A DNA stretch of 64,000 nt from Serilophus lunatus (Eukaryota > Chordata > Aves > Passeriformes > Eurylaimidae): positions 1,105,913-1,169,912 of the forward strand of contig VXBA01004193.1 of assembly GCA_013399895.1 (NCBI GenBank), read 5' to 3'. The translations under genes and the position numbers were made by a program. How positions within the stretch are numbered: position 1 is the stretch's first letter; each line of letters begins with the position of its first letter. This document shows positions 46,251 through 58,967 of this stretch, piece after piece. A model generated the notes under the pieces. It did no database searches. It worked only from the letters and a program-made list of their open reading frames with translations, and was not told the origin of the DNA.

Positions 46251-49200
46251 CTGCCCCATCCCACCAGCTGTGCTGGGCTCTGAGGGTGCCCAGGCTGTAA
46301 TTCCCCGCTGTTCACCATCACACTTCCCATGGAGTGTCCCCGAGCTATTGGCATCCTCCCCTTTTATCCCAGGGCTGACAGAGCTTTACTGAGCAGGACG
46401 GGCTGCGAGGGGACAGGGGCAACCAGCAGCACCTTCTGCAGGGAGGGAGGACAGACCCAGCCTGCAGCAGCTCGTGTCCCACCTGCTGAGCTCTGCAAGA
46501 TGAAATCCCAGCTCCATCCTCTCGTTTCTCTGTGGCAGGAAGAGCTCAAAGCAATGTCAAAGTCATCCTGTGGGACATGTCACCCTGTCAGGGCCTAGCG
46601 AGGCCCCCCAGTCTGGTCTGAGCTTTGCTCTGTCCTGCTGCAGGGAGCAGATCCTGGGAAGAGCAGAATCCCATCAGCTCCTGGGAGCAGTTTGCTCTCA
46701 GGAAGGAACAGCTTGCCAGGAGTATTTTAAAATGTCTGCTGGTGGAGAGGTTAAACCCAAATGTTCTTCACATCCTCTCATTCAGTAATAAATTGTGTTG
46801 CTCTTCCAAATGCTCAGTCTGTTGGAGGGACAAAGTGTGAACGGTGCCATCGAAATGCAGCCTGACCTCTCCGAGTGCCAAACCACAGTTATTCCCCTCC
46901 CGAGGTTTGACAGCAGAAAGGAAAACATTCTTCCCTTTCAGAGAAGAGCTTTACAAGATGCTTGAAGTTATTTTTTGCTCAGTGTGCACCCAGCAGTGTC
47001 AGGAGCAGCTCCATGCAAGTGGAGCAGGGGAAGCCTCTCCCTGCACTTGCAGAAACACAGACTGGAAACGCTTTCCGTGCTCTCCCTCCTCTCCTTGGCA
47101 CGACTGAGCTCGTTCCTCCCTCACGTGAATCCTGGCATGGAAGAGGGAGGCAGGAGCCTCCCTGATCTGGAGAGGGCTCAGGGAATTGCTGCCCACACCT
47201 CCCAGGGCTGTCTGTGCCACGTACATCCCAGGAGATGTGTCACATCCTCCCGTGCTGGAGTTTCCTTGGGAACCCATCTCTCGACCTGGGAAACCCTCAC
47301 AGCTTCCCTCCCATTAATTCCTCTTTCGTTCCCAGGCTGTTCCACCCCTCTCCAGCAGAGCCCATCACCCTTCCCTGTGTTCCAGAGCCCCCCACACCCT
47401 CCGGAGCAGCTCAGGCTTCAGAATCTCAGCAGCCCCCGGGAAAACTGGTCCAGCCACATCTCCCTGCAAAGAGTTTCTCACCCAACAGGACATTTTGCAA
47501 CTCCCTTTACAAACCTCAACCCAGTTTCTTTCTCCAGGTGATCCCTGCTGCTGTTTAATGCCACCCTGTGTCCTGAGAGCATTAAGCAAAGTCTCTGGGC
47601 ATCTGGCATGGAGATGCCAGGGGGCACTGCAAACATTTCAGACATAAAGCAGCACCACAAGGAACAAGGTTACCTCAAACTGCCATCAAAGCATAAGGAA
47701 GCAAACACAGCCCTTGAAATCCCACAGAACAGCAAACGAATCAATGTCACTTGAATCCCTCTGTGAGTCCCTCCGTCGTATTTGGTTTGTGTACAAAATA
47801 AGAATGAAAATGGGTTCAGTTTCTTCCCACAAATAGGCTTTGTTCATTTTAATAAGATGGATATTTTTGTGCATCCCTCTCTCAGCCTAAGAGATGAAAG
47901 TCTAGACATGAAGGACTGACTGTTCCCTGTACTGCAAAACTCCTCCAGTGAATCCCACTACCAGGGAAAACCAGGATTTCTCCATGACAGCTCAGGTGTT
48001 CTGACTGCAGAACTCAAGGCTTTGGAATGGTTATTTAGCAGTATTAAAGTACCCAAAGATTAAGATAAGCCTTCCTGAGTTTTTCCCTGGCATCTCTGGG
48101 AATTAGATTTCTAACTGTACCTAAGTGTTTACAAAAGTCTGACCCCTCAGGCCCAATTAAATTTGACTGAGCTTAACACAGCATGGAAAGTCTCTTTAAA
48201 GGCTCTGGCCAGCTCTGACTCCTGTTATCCCTGCGCTGCCTTTGAGGTTTGGTCACTTGGGCAATCAGACTCCACGTGAGAAAATCACTTTTCTTCCAGG
48301 GAAGAGGCAGTGGGAGGCTGAATGCTGACACCTTATGCTGGAGCCTTCAACAGCCTGAGGCTGCAGGGATGAGCCCTCAGCCGGGAGTGAAGGTACTGTG
48401 TGCCTGTGGGGACAGGTTTGCATGGAACAAAGGCCCAAAAACAGCCCCAAAATGGGTTTGTGGCCCCTCCAGGAGTTGAACTCATGCTGTTTGTAGCCTC
48501 TGAGGCTGGCTGAGGATGGCTCTGATTTCCATCTTCCCTGGGAAGGCATCTCACGTAACACTGCACCTGAAGAGGAAGATCGTGGCCAGAGCTTTGCCCC
48601 TCACACGGCTCTAGTGTAAAAGGAGGCTTAGGAGATAACCAGGGCCAGGATAATCACTGGGGATCATTCCCTCGTGCTGAGAAGCCCAGTGATATTTTAC
48701 ACAGTGCCTCTGGAAGAACAGGCTGTGGAGTTTTCCCATCTCTTTCCATTCCCTTCTGTGCCCTGCAGTGCCAGCACAGCCTGATCAGCAGTTTGAGTGT
48801 GGACAGAGTCCCCTTCCAGACCCCAGCTCCTGTGGGACTCTGAGTCTGTGTTGCTGTGGATTAACCCAGACCTGACCCACAGCCAAGGCTCCTCAGTGGG
48901 GCTGTGGCTGCTGGAACCTGCTCCTCTCATCAGAGATTCCTGACGGGTTCTGCAAATAACTCCTGGTGAAGCACCTCGTTGTATCTTCCTGGCAGGTGTC
49001 TAATCTGTAGATGTCAGAAGAGATGAAATAAACTTGCTTGCTACAGATTGGGCTGTCTGTGCTGCTCCTGCAGGTGATGGATGAGTGTTACCCCAGCTCC
49101 TGGAGTAGCAGCTGCATCTCAGAGCTGCAGCAACTCTAAGAGCTGCACTGCTCCCCTGACAGAGCCACAGTCCCTGCCTCCTGCAAAGGGAGCTCCTCTG

Positions 49201-52200
49201 CACCCCGAGCACTGCAGCTCCCACGTCCATCAGCTGGTGCAAGGCAGGAGGAGCTGGAGGGTGGAAAAGAGAGAGAAGAGTTTTTTAAGAAAAAAAGGCC
49301 AGGAATCCGTGTAGTGGCTCTTTGCCCTCCCCTTTGGTGCTCCCCGAACCCCGTGCTGTGTCCGAGGAGCAATGCAGGGCTGAGGGCAGAGCTATTTCAG
49401 TGTGCAGCTGCTCTTACGAACTTTCTCGGTCCCTTCTCTTCCCTCCAGCCTCCCCACAGGAGCCTCTGCCCCTCCATGGGTTTCTGGCCCCCCATCCTCA
49501 CAGTACCCACCCAAAAGCAGACCCCAGACCCTCTCTGCCTCTGGAAGTGGGCTGGGGTGGGCTGGGGGAGCAGAGCCTGTAATCTGTGTGCCCTGGCTCT
49601 GCTCTGCTCCCAGCTCCTCGGTTCCTCTGAACACTGGTCCTGTATTTCATCTCTGTATTAAAGGAACCTCAACCTGCCTTCAGATCTCTGACCAGCACAG
49701 ATCAGTGGCCATTGATTTTGAAGTGCACGGTTGTGATCCCGAGCCTGCTCTGACTCACACCCCTGGGTCGTGGCCGTTCTCTTTGCTGGGATCAGAAGTT
49801 GCTGTGATGGTTCTGCTTTCCTGCCCCCACCCAAGTGATCCCAAGGCAGCTGCTGAGGGCCCTGCCAGCTGTGCCAGCTGTTCTCCACCAGCCCACCTCC
49901 CCTGCTCCCCCCTCAGGGCAACCTTGCAGCAGTCAGAGCCCTGCATGGCCTATAAGTTCCAATCTATTAACTCTGAACAGCACCACATAAACTTAACTGG
50001 CCCTTGCAACAGTGCAGTGAGTCCCTGCCCCCAGTTCCTGCCATCGATCACCCCAGATAGGCCAGGCCCCAATCGATGGCAAGGAATTATCCCACAACAT
50101 TAGATTTCATCATACATGACTTGAACGATTACCTTTCTGTCCTGTGCTATGAAGAATCATGAAAATTAATGGTCCCTCTGTGCCCAGCCGAAATGTTTAT
50201 GGGGCAGCATCACCCACCCTGTATTTCTTACTTAAAACCATACATTAATTTCTGTGCACTTACAACCAGTCAATCGTTTTTTTAAATTTGCTCTTGTACC
50301 AAAAATACAGAAACTTTATGGGATTTTTTTTAACATTTTGTTTTACAGTCTCCTTCTCCAGCAAGCTTTTAATGTTCCTTCCATAAAAGTGTTGTGTCCC
50401 CCTGGATTTTGGCTTGTGCACGTGCACAGTCAGGGCTGAGCTCTGGTCCCTCTGGACAAGGAGACTTTGTGCAAGCAGGGGGATGCTCAGGGGCAGGATG
50501 GGCACAGGTTCCATCAATGGGCCTGTTCTTGGGACAAAATAGTGTCCCCCTGCTCCAGAGCTGCCAGTTTAACGTGACCAGTGTGGACTCTCCAGGCAAC
50601 AGGAGGTGCTGACCTCAGAAGTCTGACTGGCCTTAAGCAGATTTCACTAAACCTTGAACTGTCTCAGCTCTGGAGATGAAGCAAGTTAAGGATCCAAGCT
50701 GTGGTTTTATATTGCAAATATTTATTTGTGTCATAAAATGCCTTTGACAATTTTTGCCAGGGAACTGGGTCTGTGTAACCCTGTGAAGTCATCTGTGTTT
50801 TGGGACATCCTGGGTTCTGACTCCATTGCTGGCTGGCACCACGTGTGCAACTGTCTGGGGGGATATTTCCTGCGGCTCCATGAGCAGACACTATTTCCCC
50901 CCTGAGGACTATTTGAAAGATGTGCTTTCAGCCTTACTATGGATTTTTGTGCAAGTCCCAGGTAGATTTCAGAGCTGTTCTGATCCCCGAAGATGCAATC
51001 TTTCTGGCCTTGGCATCCTTACAAACAACATCACACACTTACCTGGTGTTAGGGAGCAAAATCTCTTTTCAATCTTTCTGGTTCCCAGCTGTCAAATATT
51101 TTCTTGCATCTTGGAAGCTCCAGAGATTAATTTGTTCTCATAAATGGCATCGTCTGCTGCGAGACATAGGGAGGAAAACATCATTAGGAGAGGACAGGTA
51201 ACAAATTTTAAGCACTAAATGTTTTTTGATGTTGTAACAGTCAGATCAGGAGGCAAGAAGGTGGGGGAGGCTGATTTTCCATTTCTTTAGAAATGGCAGC
51301 CATTAAAACCTTCTCATTTTTCTGCATTACATAAAAAGAATGAAAAAGTTTTCAGAATCTACCATAACAAACTTCAGCCTGTCAAGTTTTTCAAATTATT
51401 GTGCTGTTGAGAAAACAAATTTCGTTTTTGGAACAACCTTCTGAAATGAACCCCTCAAACTACTCTGGAAACATCACAACGGGATGTTTTGACACTGAGG
51501 CACTTCACCTCTATTGTGGGGATGGGGAGCATTGTCAGAATTGTCACAAATTCCTCAAACACATCAATTCCAGCACAGGGAGGAGCAGATATTAGAGCAC
51601 ACAGTAAAATGGAAAAACCCCCCAATATCTCTCAGGCTCTTCACCCAGCTCATGTCAGAAGGGAGGACAAGCAGTGGTTTAATGTTGTGCCCCCCAAACT
51701 CCTCCCAAACTTTCCAGCATTAATATTCACACCTCCCCAACCACTCAGACCAGCTCCTGTGGGCTCAGTCCCCTTGGCCAGACAGTCCAAAACTAAAGAA
51801 CCAGCCCAGACTCACAAGCCACGTGCTGAGGGAGGGCTGGCTCTGTCCCAGCCTCCCTGCTGAGCCTCCAAACCAGTCGATGTGCAGCCAGTAAAACCCA
51901 AAGCTGGGCATCTGTGGCCAGGGGAGATCAATGCATGGAAAATCCTGTGGTGCTCTCAGCGTGCTGCCTCGGGGCAGAGACTGTCCCAGCCCCAGGTGAG
52001 GGGCTGCACAAAGCCAGGCTTATTCCTTTGGAGCTGTTGCAGCTCCTGGGTGGCCACTCCTGAAGCATCTCCCCCTCTCTCTGGACAGAGCTGGGTTTGG
52101 CACATACCTTAAAAGAGGAGCCAGCTGGTGCAGCTTGATGCGAATTTTCCTTTTCTTCCCTCTCAAACACGTGTCCAGAGCAGCCCAGAGCCTGCACACG

Positions 52201-55200
52201 TATGGACTCCCCGCTTCTCATCACGGAAACCTTCCACTTCTTTGCAAAACATCCATCTTCTTCTGCTTGGAAATCACGAACCCCCCCCAGATAATTCTAT
52301 AAATAGCAGTGACAGCATTTCCTGAGCTGCTTTGCAGGGCAGGAGCTGCACGTGAGGAATATTGGTGTGAGCTCAGCACCTCTGAACGCAGCAGCTTCAT
52401 TTGTGCTCTGGAGCACGAGCAGCATGAGCTCATGTCTGCCTGCAGAACTGGGGGGAGATGTGTGTATTTAGAAACTCAGCATCGTTGGAGAACTTCGACC
52501 TGAAAAAGCTCCTTTTCTCAGGCTGTGGCACCCACTATTATTTTATCATTATTACTTACTGGGGGTAACAGGGGAGCCAAGAGCACTTGTGCCACACGAA
52601 GCCAGACCAACAGAGAGGCCCTGCCCTGGGAGTCCTGCAGCCCAGAGCTCCAGGGGAACTCAGCTTTGGAAATTCTGGCTGCAAAGGGACAGAACTGACT
52701 TCAGGACTCCCACTAAACCCTGATTTGACTTTCCACTTCATGTTCACATTTTCCCACCCACTCTTTCCTCCTCCTTATGTCACATTTGTTTTACATTTAG
52801 TTGTAACAGAAAGTAAGTTTTGCAAATGTAATAACAATTTTCTCTCTAGAATACTGAGTTTCCCTTGGCAACTGCCTCAGCTCCTGGATTCAAAACCGTA
52901 TTTTCTTGACCTATAAATAGGAAAAAGAGGCCAGCTGTAATGCAGATGAAATGTGCCCTACATGAGCTGGGATCCTCTTCCAAGTCCTGGAAGCCAGAAT
53001 TAACTTGTGTCTCTCCCTTCCCTTTTTTACTTGTTTTGTTACAAGTTCAAATCTGATGTAACCACAGGAGGGACTCCAGGAACCTGCAGACACGGCTCTG
53101 TCAGAGCTAATATTTAATGTCACATGTCAGTGCTTCCCTCAGACTCAGCAGCACTTGCTGTCATTGTACTCAAGGCACAGCTTTTTTCACTCACATTTCT
53201 CGGTGTGAGTTTTGCTCATTCCTTTGTAATCCAGGGAAAAAAAGCCCCCCTGAAGGGAACACTGGCACTGTAACCTCGTGAACCCACCCCAGCATGAGAA
53301 CACCCCACAGCCCCTCCAACTCACGTGTCTCCCTTGGATGCTGAGGATGTTGAGGGGAGGTGATGATGATTTGGTTTCTTTCATTCACAACACCAACCAA
53401 TCTGTCCCAGCAACAAGGGTGGCACTATGGCTTCAGCTCACTATAAAACAGACGCTGTGTGGGCTACAAAACAATCCTCTAAAAACCCCCCAAATTAAAA
53501 ACGGCTCCTTGGTTTTCTATAAGTTAATAAAAGCAAGACTTGAGCCCCGCCTCAGGTGCAGTGGGACGGTGTTTGCAGTTCCACCAGAAGGGAGGGAGAG
53601 GAGGCTGAGCTTGAGTGAGAGCCATGAATCTGGCCTGAGCTCAGGGAGACAAGTGTTTTGGGGACAGCACCAGTGATTCAGGAGGGACTTGTGGGGAGGT
53701 TTGCAACCAAATCTGGGCTTGTGTCTTGTTTTCAGCCTTTCCTGGCATAAAACTCACCGTAGGAAGCAGGAGCTGGAAGAAGGCAGAACTCAGTGCAGGG
53801 GCTCATCTGACAGGACCTGAGCCTCAGGAACCCCAAGGCAGTGAAGGGGCATCGCCCCTCAACTGATCCGAGACTTGCTGCTTAACCCGAGGCCTCCCCT
53901 GCCCTGGGCTGTGGAAGCTGAGGATGTGGGGAATGGGGCCAGGGGGGGCTTCATGCAGAGAAGGAGCCCGGCCCTGCAGCAGCACTGCGAAGGTTTCTGA
54001 TCCCTAACTGAAGAAATACAGCAAAGCAAAGAGCCCACACTGGTGCTAATCCAAAGGCAGGATGGGATTCCTTCTGAGCTTTGGCTGTGGATGATCCATC
54101 AGCAGCCTGGCGTTATTCTGGCAAGTGAAAAGAAAGGGCACAGCAGCTTTGGCAACTGGGCTCAGCTGGAAACACGACTCTGACAAACCTGTGCTGGCTC
54201 TGCAGGAGGACCTGAGCCCCTGGCAGCTCCCACAGGGAATGCAGCAGCTCCAGGAATCCCCAGTCCCTCCCTTCCCTCCAAAGGACAAACCCCAACAGCA
54301 GAACAATTCTGCCAGGACATCAGACACAACTGCTGCCCCCAAAGCCAGGCTGACCTGATCCTCTCCTCCAGAGGGAGGAATATCTGGCACCCACAGACCG
54401 GAATGTCTCTGACAAAAAGCTCCCGAGCTCCACAGTGACATTTGTTTCTTTGTGCTTCCTCCTTCTCCCGGTGGCACAAAAGCTCCCTCAAGCTTCTGCT
54501 GCAAAGTTTGACACCTCAGGGGCAAGGGAGCCAAAACTGAGCTCAGTTCTGCAGCTTGTGGAGAAGAGCTCATTTTCTGACCCACCCTCAGCCTGTGTTT
54601 CCAAGGGTTGTGCCTCTTTTTGCCTCAGACCTGCATCGTTGTTTCCTTTCCCTTCCAGTGTTGAAAACCCTGTAATCCCTAAAATATGAGCCTGGAAGGT
54701 TCATTTACAGAAAATTGATTTCTTTTAGCTTCAGCTTTAATGCATGGAAAATTCAGAGCAAAACTCCCCGAAAGCAGAGGGGGGTTTGCAAACATCCACC
54801 GCCTTGCCCTGCTGGCAGCTGTAGAATTACAAATGCAGTGGGGCCAAACTACTGATAAAAGGTACATTTTGGGGGGTTTGGCATAAAATTTTCTGTGTTA
54901 TTAAATTTAAAATACCTTGATTTGTTTTTTGGAGTTTTTTTTTTGAGTGGAAATTCCAAATTTTCATCAGCTCTAAGTAAAAGGAGATGCATTACTGGGC
55001 ACTGCTAATGTTCCTAAATGTCTTTGGCTGATAACAGAATCACACTGTGTTTATTCCTTACTTATCCTATATGTTTGAACAGCACCTTGCCCAACGAGGC
55101 CTTAATCCCTGGATTGTGCCTCCAGGTGCCACTAATAAAAAAATAAATAGGAAACAAATTTGCTGAGCTTATTGCAGGAAAGCAGTGCTCCTCAGTAAAC

Positions 55201-55728
55201 ACAAAGCTATAGGATGTAATATGTTCTGATGTTATTTTCCTTGAAATCACACTTAATGCTCTTCTGTATTAAATATTGGAAGGTAAACCAAGCCCACAAA
55301 TGCCAAAATCCAATTTTTATCAAATTACTGGAGGAGTGTTTTTGGTGCTGGATGAGGTGACCAGTGGGCTCTGCTTCTGGTGTGCAATTCTTGGGTTGGT
55401 CAGAACCAAACATGAGTAATCTTTTAAATTCCACATTACCACCCAGAAAAAGAAACAGATTGGGAGTTGTGTTTGAAGAGGCAGATTCACTCCTGGTGGA
55501 TTTTATTCCTCTTTGAGGAATTTAGGGGGGTTTACCTCATTTTACGTTTTTATTATCAGCTGATGAGAAACATGATGTGGCAAAATTAATAAACTCAGTG
55601 ATGAACCTCAAGAAGATAAAACCAGTTGGCGTGTCTGAGAAGTGCTTTACATCTCCAAATAAAATCCAGGTCTGGGTTACCTGTAAATGGGGTTTCATCC
55701 TCTGGGTGTCTTTGCTGTCGAGTCAAAT
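46251..55728. other. Single-copy noncoding sequence
   Basis: About 9.5 kb. The longest frame in the window (plus strand, 49402-50103, 233 codons) starts at a non-ATG codon, is Pro/Ser/Cys-rich and has no known domain. It overlaps other frames on both strands. A quadruplex motif lies at 49549-49568, a C run near 52283-52290 and a T run near 54935-54944. I see no RNA gene or repeat family. Confidence 0.6.
49549..49568 (+). other. G-quadruplex motif
   Basis: G runs at 49549-49551, 49554-49557, 49559-49561 and 49564-49568 with loops of 1-2 bases form a short-loop canonical motif of the kind that folds stably. No gene context is visible. Confidence 0.7.
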
Positions 55729-55762
55729 TGGAGTTTTGATCTTTGCACAGATCAAAACTCTG
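55729..55762. repeat. Inverted repeat: 12-bp perfect stem with 6-base loop
   Basis: GAGTTTTGATCT (55731-55742) and its exact reverse complement AGATCAAAACTC (55749-55760) are separated by TTGCAC. In RNA two G-U pairs would extend the stem to 55729/55762. The stem is too short for a typical microRNA precursor and there is no T run after it, so no RNA gene is called. Confidence 0.8.
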
Positions 55763-58700
55763 CAGGACTTCAGCCCATTTGAGATCATTTCAGCTCCTTC
55801 ACACCAATGTAAAGTGATATCAACACTCCAATCAGTAACAAATATTGTCAGACAAACACTCTGCAAAGCCTTTTGCCACTTGGAGAGCCCCTTTGCCTCT
55901 GCCCCTTTTCCAGCAGCTCTGCCCAACAGAGCACCTTTGATCCACAAGAAACAGGAATTCTGCTACATCTTGATCCCAAAACTGAGCAGCAAGTGCTCCA
56001 GGTCCCACCAGCAAACATGGGATAATAAAAGAAGATTATGGCAGAATCCTTAAGGGATCATGCTGAAGATTATTTCTCTGAACCAATTAAGCATACAAAT
56101 TAATTTCCTGAGGGGATAATGTTTTATTAGCAAACAGCTTTTCTGGAGACCCTGGAGTTTGCTTTGCTTGTGATTATTTTATTTTTTTTTCCAAATTTAT
56201 TGTGGATGCTGCCTCTCACCAGGGAGAACATTTGCTTAGTCAGGCTGTACTTTCCTGAAGAAGCTCTAAAGAAATTTTGCTGGAAACAGATGAAATCTAA
56301 GTTATCTGAAAAGGAGGATTCACAACCCAAGCTCAACAACCTGACTCCCAATGCAAGAAGGAGCTGGTGGTTGCATTTCAGGCTCCCTGGGAGCCACAGA
56401 AATACCAGGGATCAGCAGCCAGAGAATCCTTTCTTCCCTGGGCCCAAACCATTTCTCTTGGCAGACTGTAGACTGTCCCCTGGAAATGCTGGAAGAGGCA
56501 GGAGTGGTGATAAGCCTGACTTGTTATGTTTGGTTTTACCTTTTCCTCTATCCTACACCTCCAATATAGAACTAACCTTTGCCTACATCCCTTTCCAAGA
56601 GGATCTGAATGAACATAAGATTCCCTGACAAGCCATTAGCTGCTAAACTCTGTAGTGAGAGCCTCAGGCTGAGCCCATGAAAGGATGGAAAGGAAACCTT
56701 CTGACTTTATGGAGGCTGGGTCCCTAAATCCTTGTATAGAGTGGTGTGGGATGATTCCAGGTTTGCTTGTTGAGATGGTATTTAGCCAAAGCGACCTTTT
56801 GGAGTGATTTCCATGGATGACTGTCCCCAGCCCTGTCCCCAGTGTCCCCTGAGGTGCTCCAGATGAACCAGCACCGCCTCAGCGGGGAACCCTGCCTGGA
56901 AAGTTTCCAATAAAAAGACCAGAGGATAAAAGTTCTCTTTGCCTGTAGCCTAAGTGCTGTTTTTGTGCAAAGGGCACTAAATGAGGGTTGATAACGAGCT
57001 GCTGCAGCCCCAGTGAAGTGACAGTAAGTGATATATAGATGTGACTCCAAGCACAACAGCCCAGGGCTTTGCCAGGGCAGACTCTGAGGTGACTTGGCAT
57101 ATTTTCAGACCACAAGTTTGTTTTTCTGGGATGGTTAGCACGGGTCAGCACTGTGCTTGCAGACTAGAATAACAAAAGGGGTAACAGAAAAAAACTTGCT
57201 TGTAGTTTGAAGGGCTTGTGGATAAATGTCTCCTTCTTTCCAGCTCAGTTTCCTGCACATCAATCTTTGAATGCAGGAGGGACAGCTGCTCATCAGCTCC
57301 ATAAAACTTTTCCACTCTACTGACTTTCTAGGCAAAGAAAACCTTGGAATGGAATTCAAGAGATGAAGGAGTTGGATTTTATTCCAAAGGTCAGTGACTT
57401 CTCTCTCCAACATTTATTACTGGATTCAGCAGTTTAAAATCTTTGAAATCACTGAGGTCTGCATTTGCAAAGGGTTCAGTCTTACCCCTTTGGAATCTGA
57501 TCATGATTTATCAATAGTTTCATGAAATAGATGTTTTATAGAGAAGGAAAAAACATGGCAAATGTCAGCCCTGTGCCCATTCTGTCACATCAGGGATTCT
57601 GTCACTGGGCTGGATTGAGCTCCTGTGGGAATGAGACAAAACGAACTGGGGTGTGTCCTTAGGAACTCATGGCTCTGGGTGCTACTGGGAATTGTTATTT
57701 TGAAATGCAAACACGTGTCTCCTGGCAGCCACGTTGTGACAGATGCCTGCTCTAACCTTTGGGCTCCAGACATGGAACCCTCTGTATCTACATTCATCAT
57801 TTTTTAAAGTACTGCTACAGCTGTAGGAGTATCGACCTTGCTAATGTTGTTCATTTTGCTGAATTGTTCTCATTTCCAGAAAAATGGAACCAGGGCACAG
57901 GAGCAGAAATGATACCAGTAACAAAAAAACAAACCCTGTTTTGCAGCGAGGTCAGGACCAAAATTCCCTGGCTGGAGCTTTGTTTGTAGTGCTGCTTTTA
58001 ATTTGGGGCCCTGCAAATAAAATGTAAGAGGGACAGAATCCTGTGCAAGGAGCTGCCAGAATTAATATTCACACACGAGCTGGGAGCTGGGGGTGTCCAG
58101 TTCTCCTGGCAGCTCCCTGCTTTGGGAGGAATCTGGGTTTGGAATAGTCACAGGGCAGCTCACACTGCATGGAAACACTCCACCAAAAAAGACTCTTGTT
58201 TGAATGGTTCCCCACTTAGATGGGCCTCTATAAAATTTATACTCTCTTAGTATCTTTTTTATTATGCAGTTAATCACGAGGAAGAATAAGGAGGGGGAGA
58301 GCCTGAAGGCCTCTCTTTCATCTGCTTAATCAAGTGCTTGTCGTGGGGGAGTCAGTTTGTTAATCATTTATTTCAGTGAGATGGTTTAAATTGGAGGGTT
58401 TCTGGTGGGGAGGATTTCTAACAACAGCACTCCCCAGGAGTTACTCTGACAAGGAAATACAGGTCGTCTCAAACGTGGGGTGAGGGGCTTTTCTTCCACA
58501 GAAAACAGTCATCCTGCTCATCTGGGATATCCTTGGCAGCAGCCTTTTCCTTTCCCTATGATCTGCTCCTGCTCCTTGACACCAGTTTCATACCCTGGGT
58601 GGTGTTTTTGATTTTTCCTATATTGCATCTTCTCTTGCCACCTACCCCAAGTCAACTTTGCCCATAACATAATTGCAATTTGATTGTCTTTTAGGTGAAG

Positions 58701-58857
58701 TAAAATCAGGAGACCACAACATTTGACTTTGTCCCCTTCACTTCTGCAAGACAAGGCTGAGATTAAATGGCAGGAGGAGCTATTTTGACCTTGTCTTGGC
58801 TCTTGAAAGAATTGACAAAAAACACATTGATGGGGATCCTCAACCACATAAAGAAAT
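55763..58857. other. Single-copy noncoding sequence
   Basis: AT-leaning sequence with no recognised gene, RNA or repeat. A plus-strand frame at 55577-56053 crosses the hairpin but has no known domain. Confidence 0.6.
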
Positions 58858-58967
58858 GAGAAAGCATTTCCAAGGATGAGAAAGCATTTCCAAGGATGAG
58901 AAAGCATTTCCAAGGATGAGAAAGCATTTCCAAGGATGAGAAAGCATTTCCAAGAACGAGAAAGCAT
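58858..58967 (+). repeat. 20-bp minisatellite, 5.5 copies
   Basis: The unit GAGAAAGCATTTCCAAGGAT is repeated exactly at 58858, 58878, 58898 and 58918. A fifth copy at 58938 ends AAGAAC instead of AAGGAT, and a half unit follows at 58958-58967. Four identical copies imply recent expansion or homogenisation. Because 20 is not a multiple of three, the repeat shifts frame each unit. No minus-strand frame of the unit has a stop, which explains the 161-codon open frame at 58518-59003. Confidence 0.97.

Noticed and set aside
45953..46300. 115-codon frame through the CpG island
   Set aside because: GTG start and low-complexity Arg/Ala/Gly translation are typical of any GC-rich island. No exon boundary or family match.
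49402..50103. Longest open frame, plus strand, 233 codons
   Set aside because: It begins at a non-ATG codon, overlaps frames on both strands, is rich in Pro/Ser/Cys as GC-rich noncoding DNA would be, and has no recognised domain or splice context.
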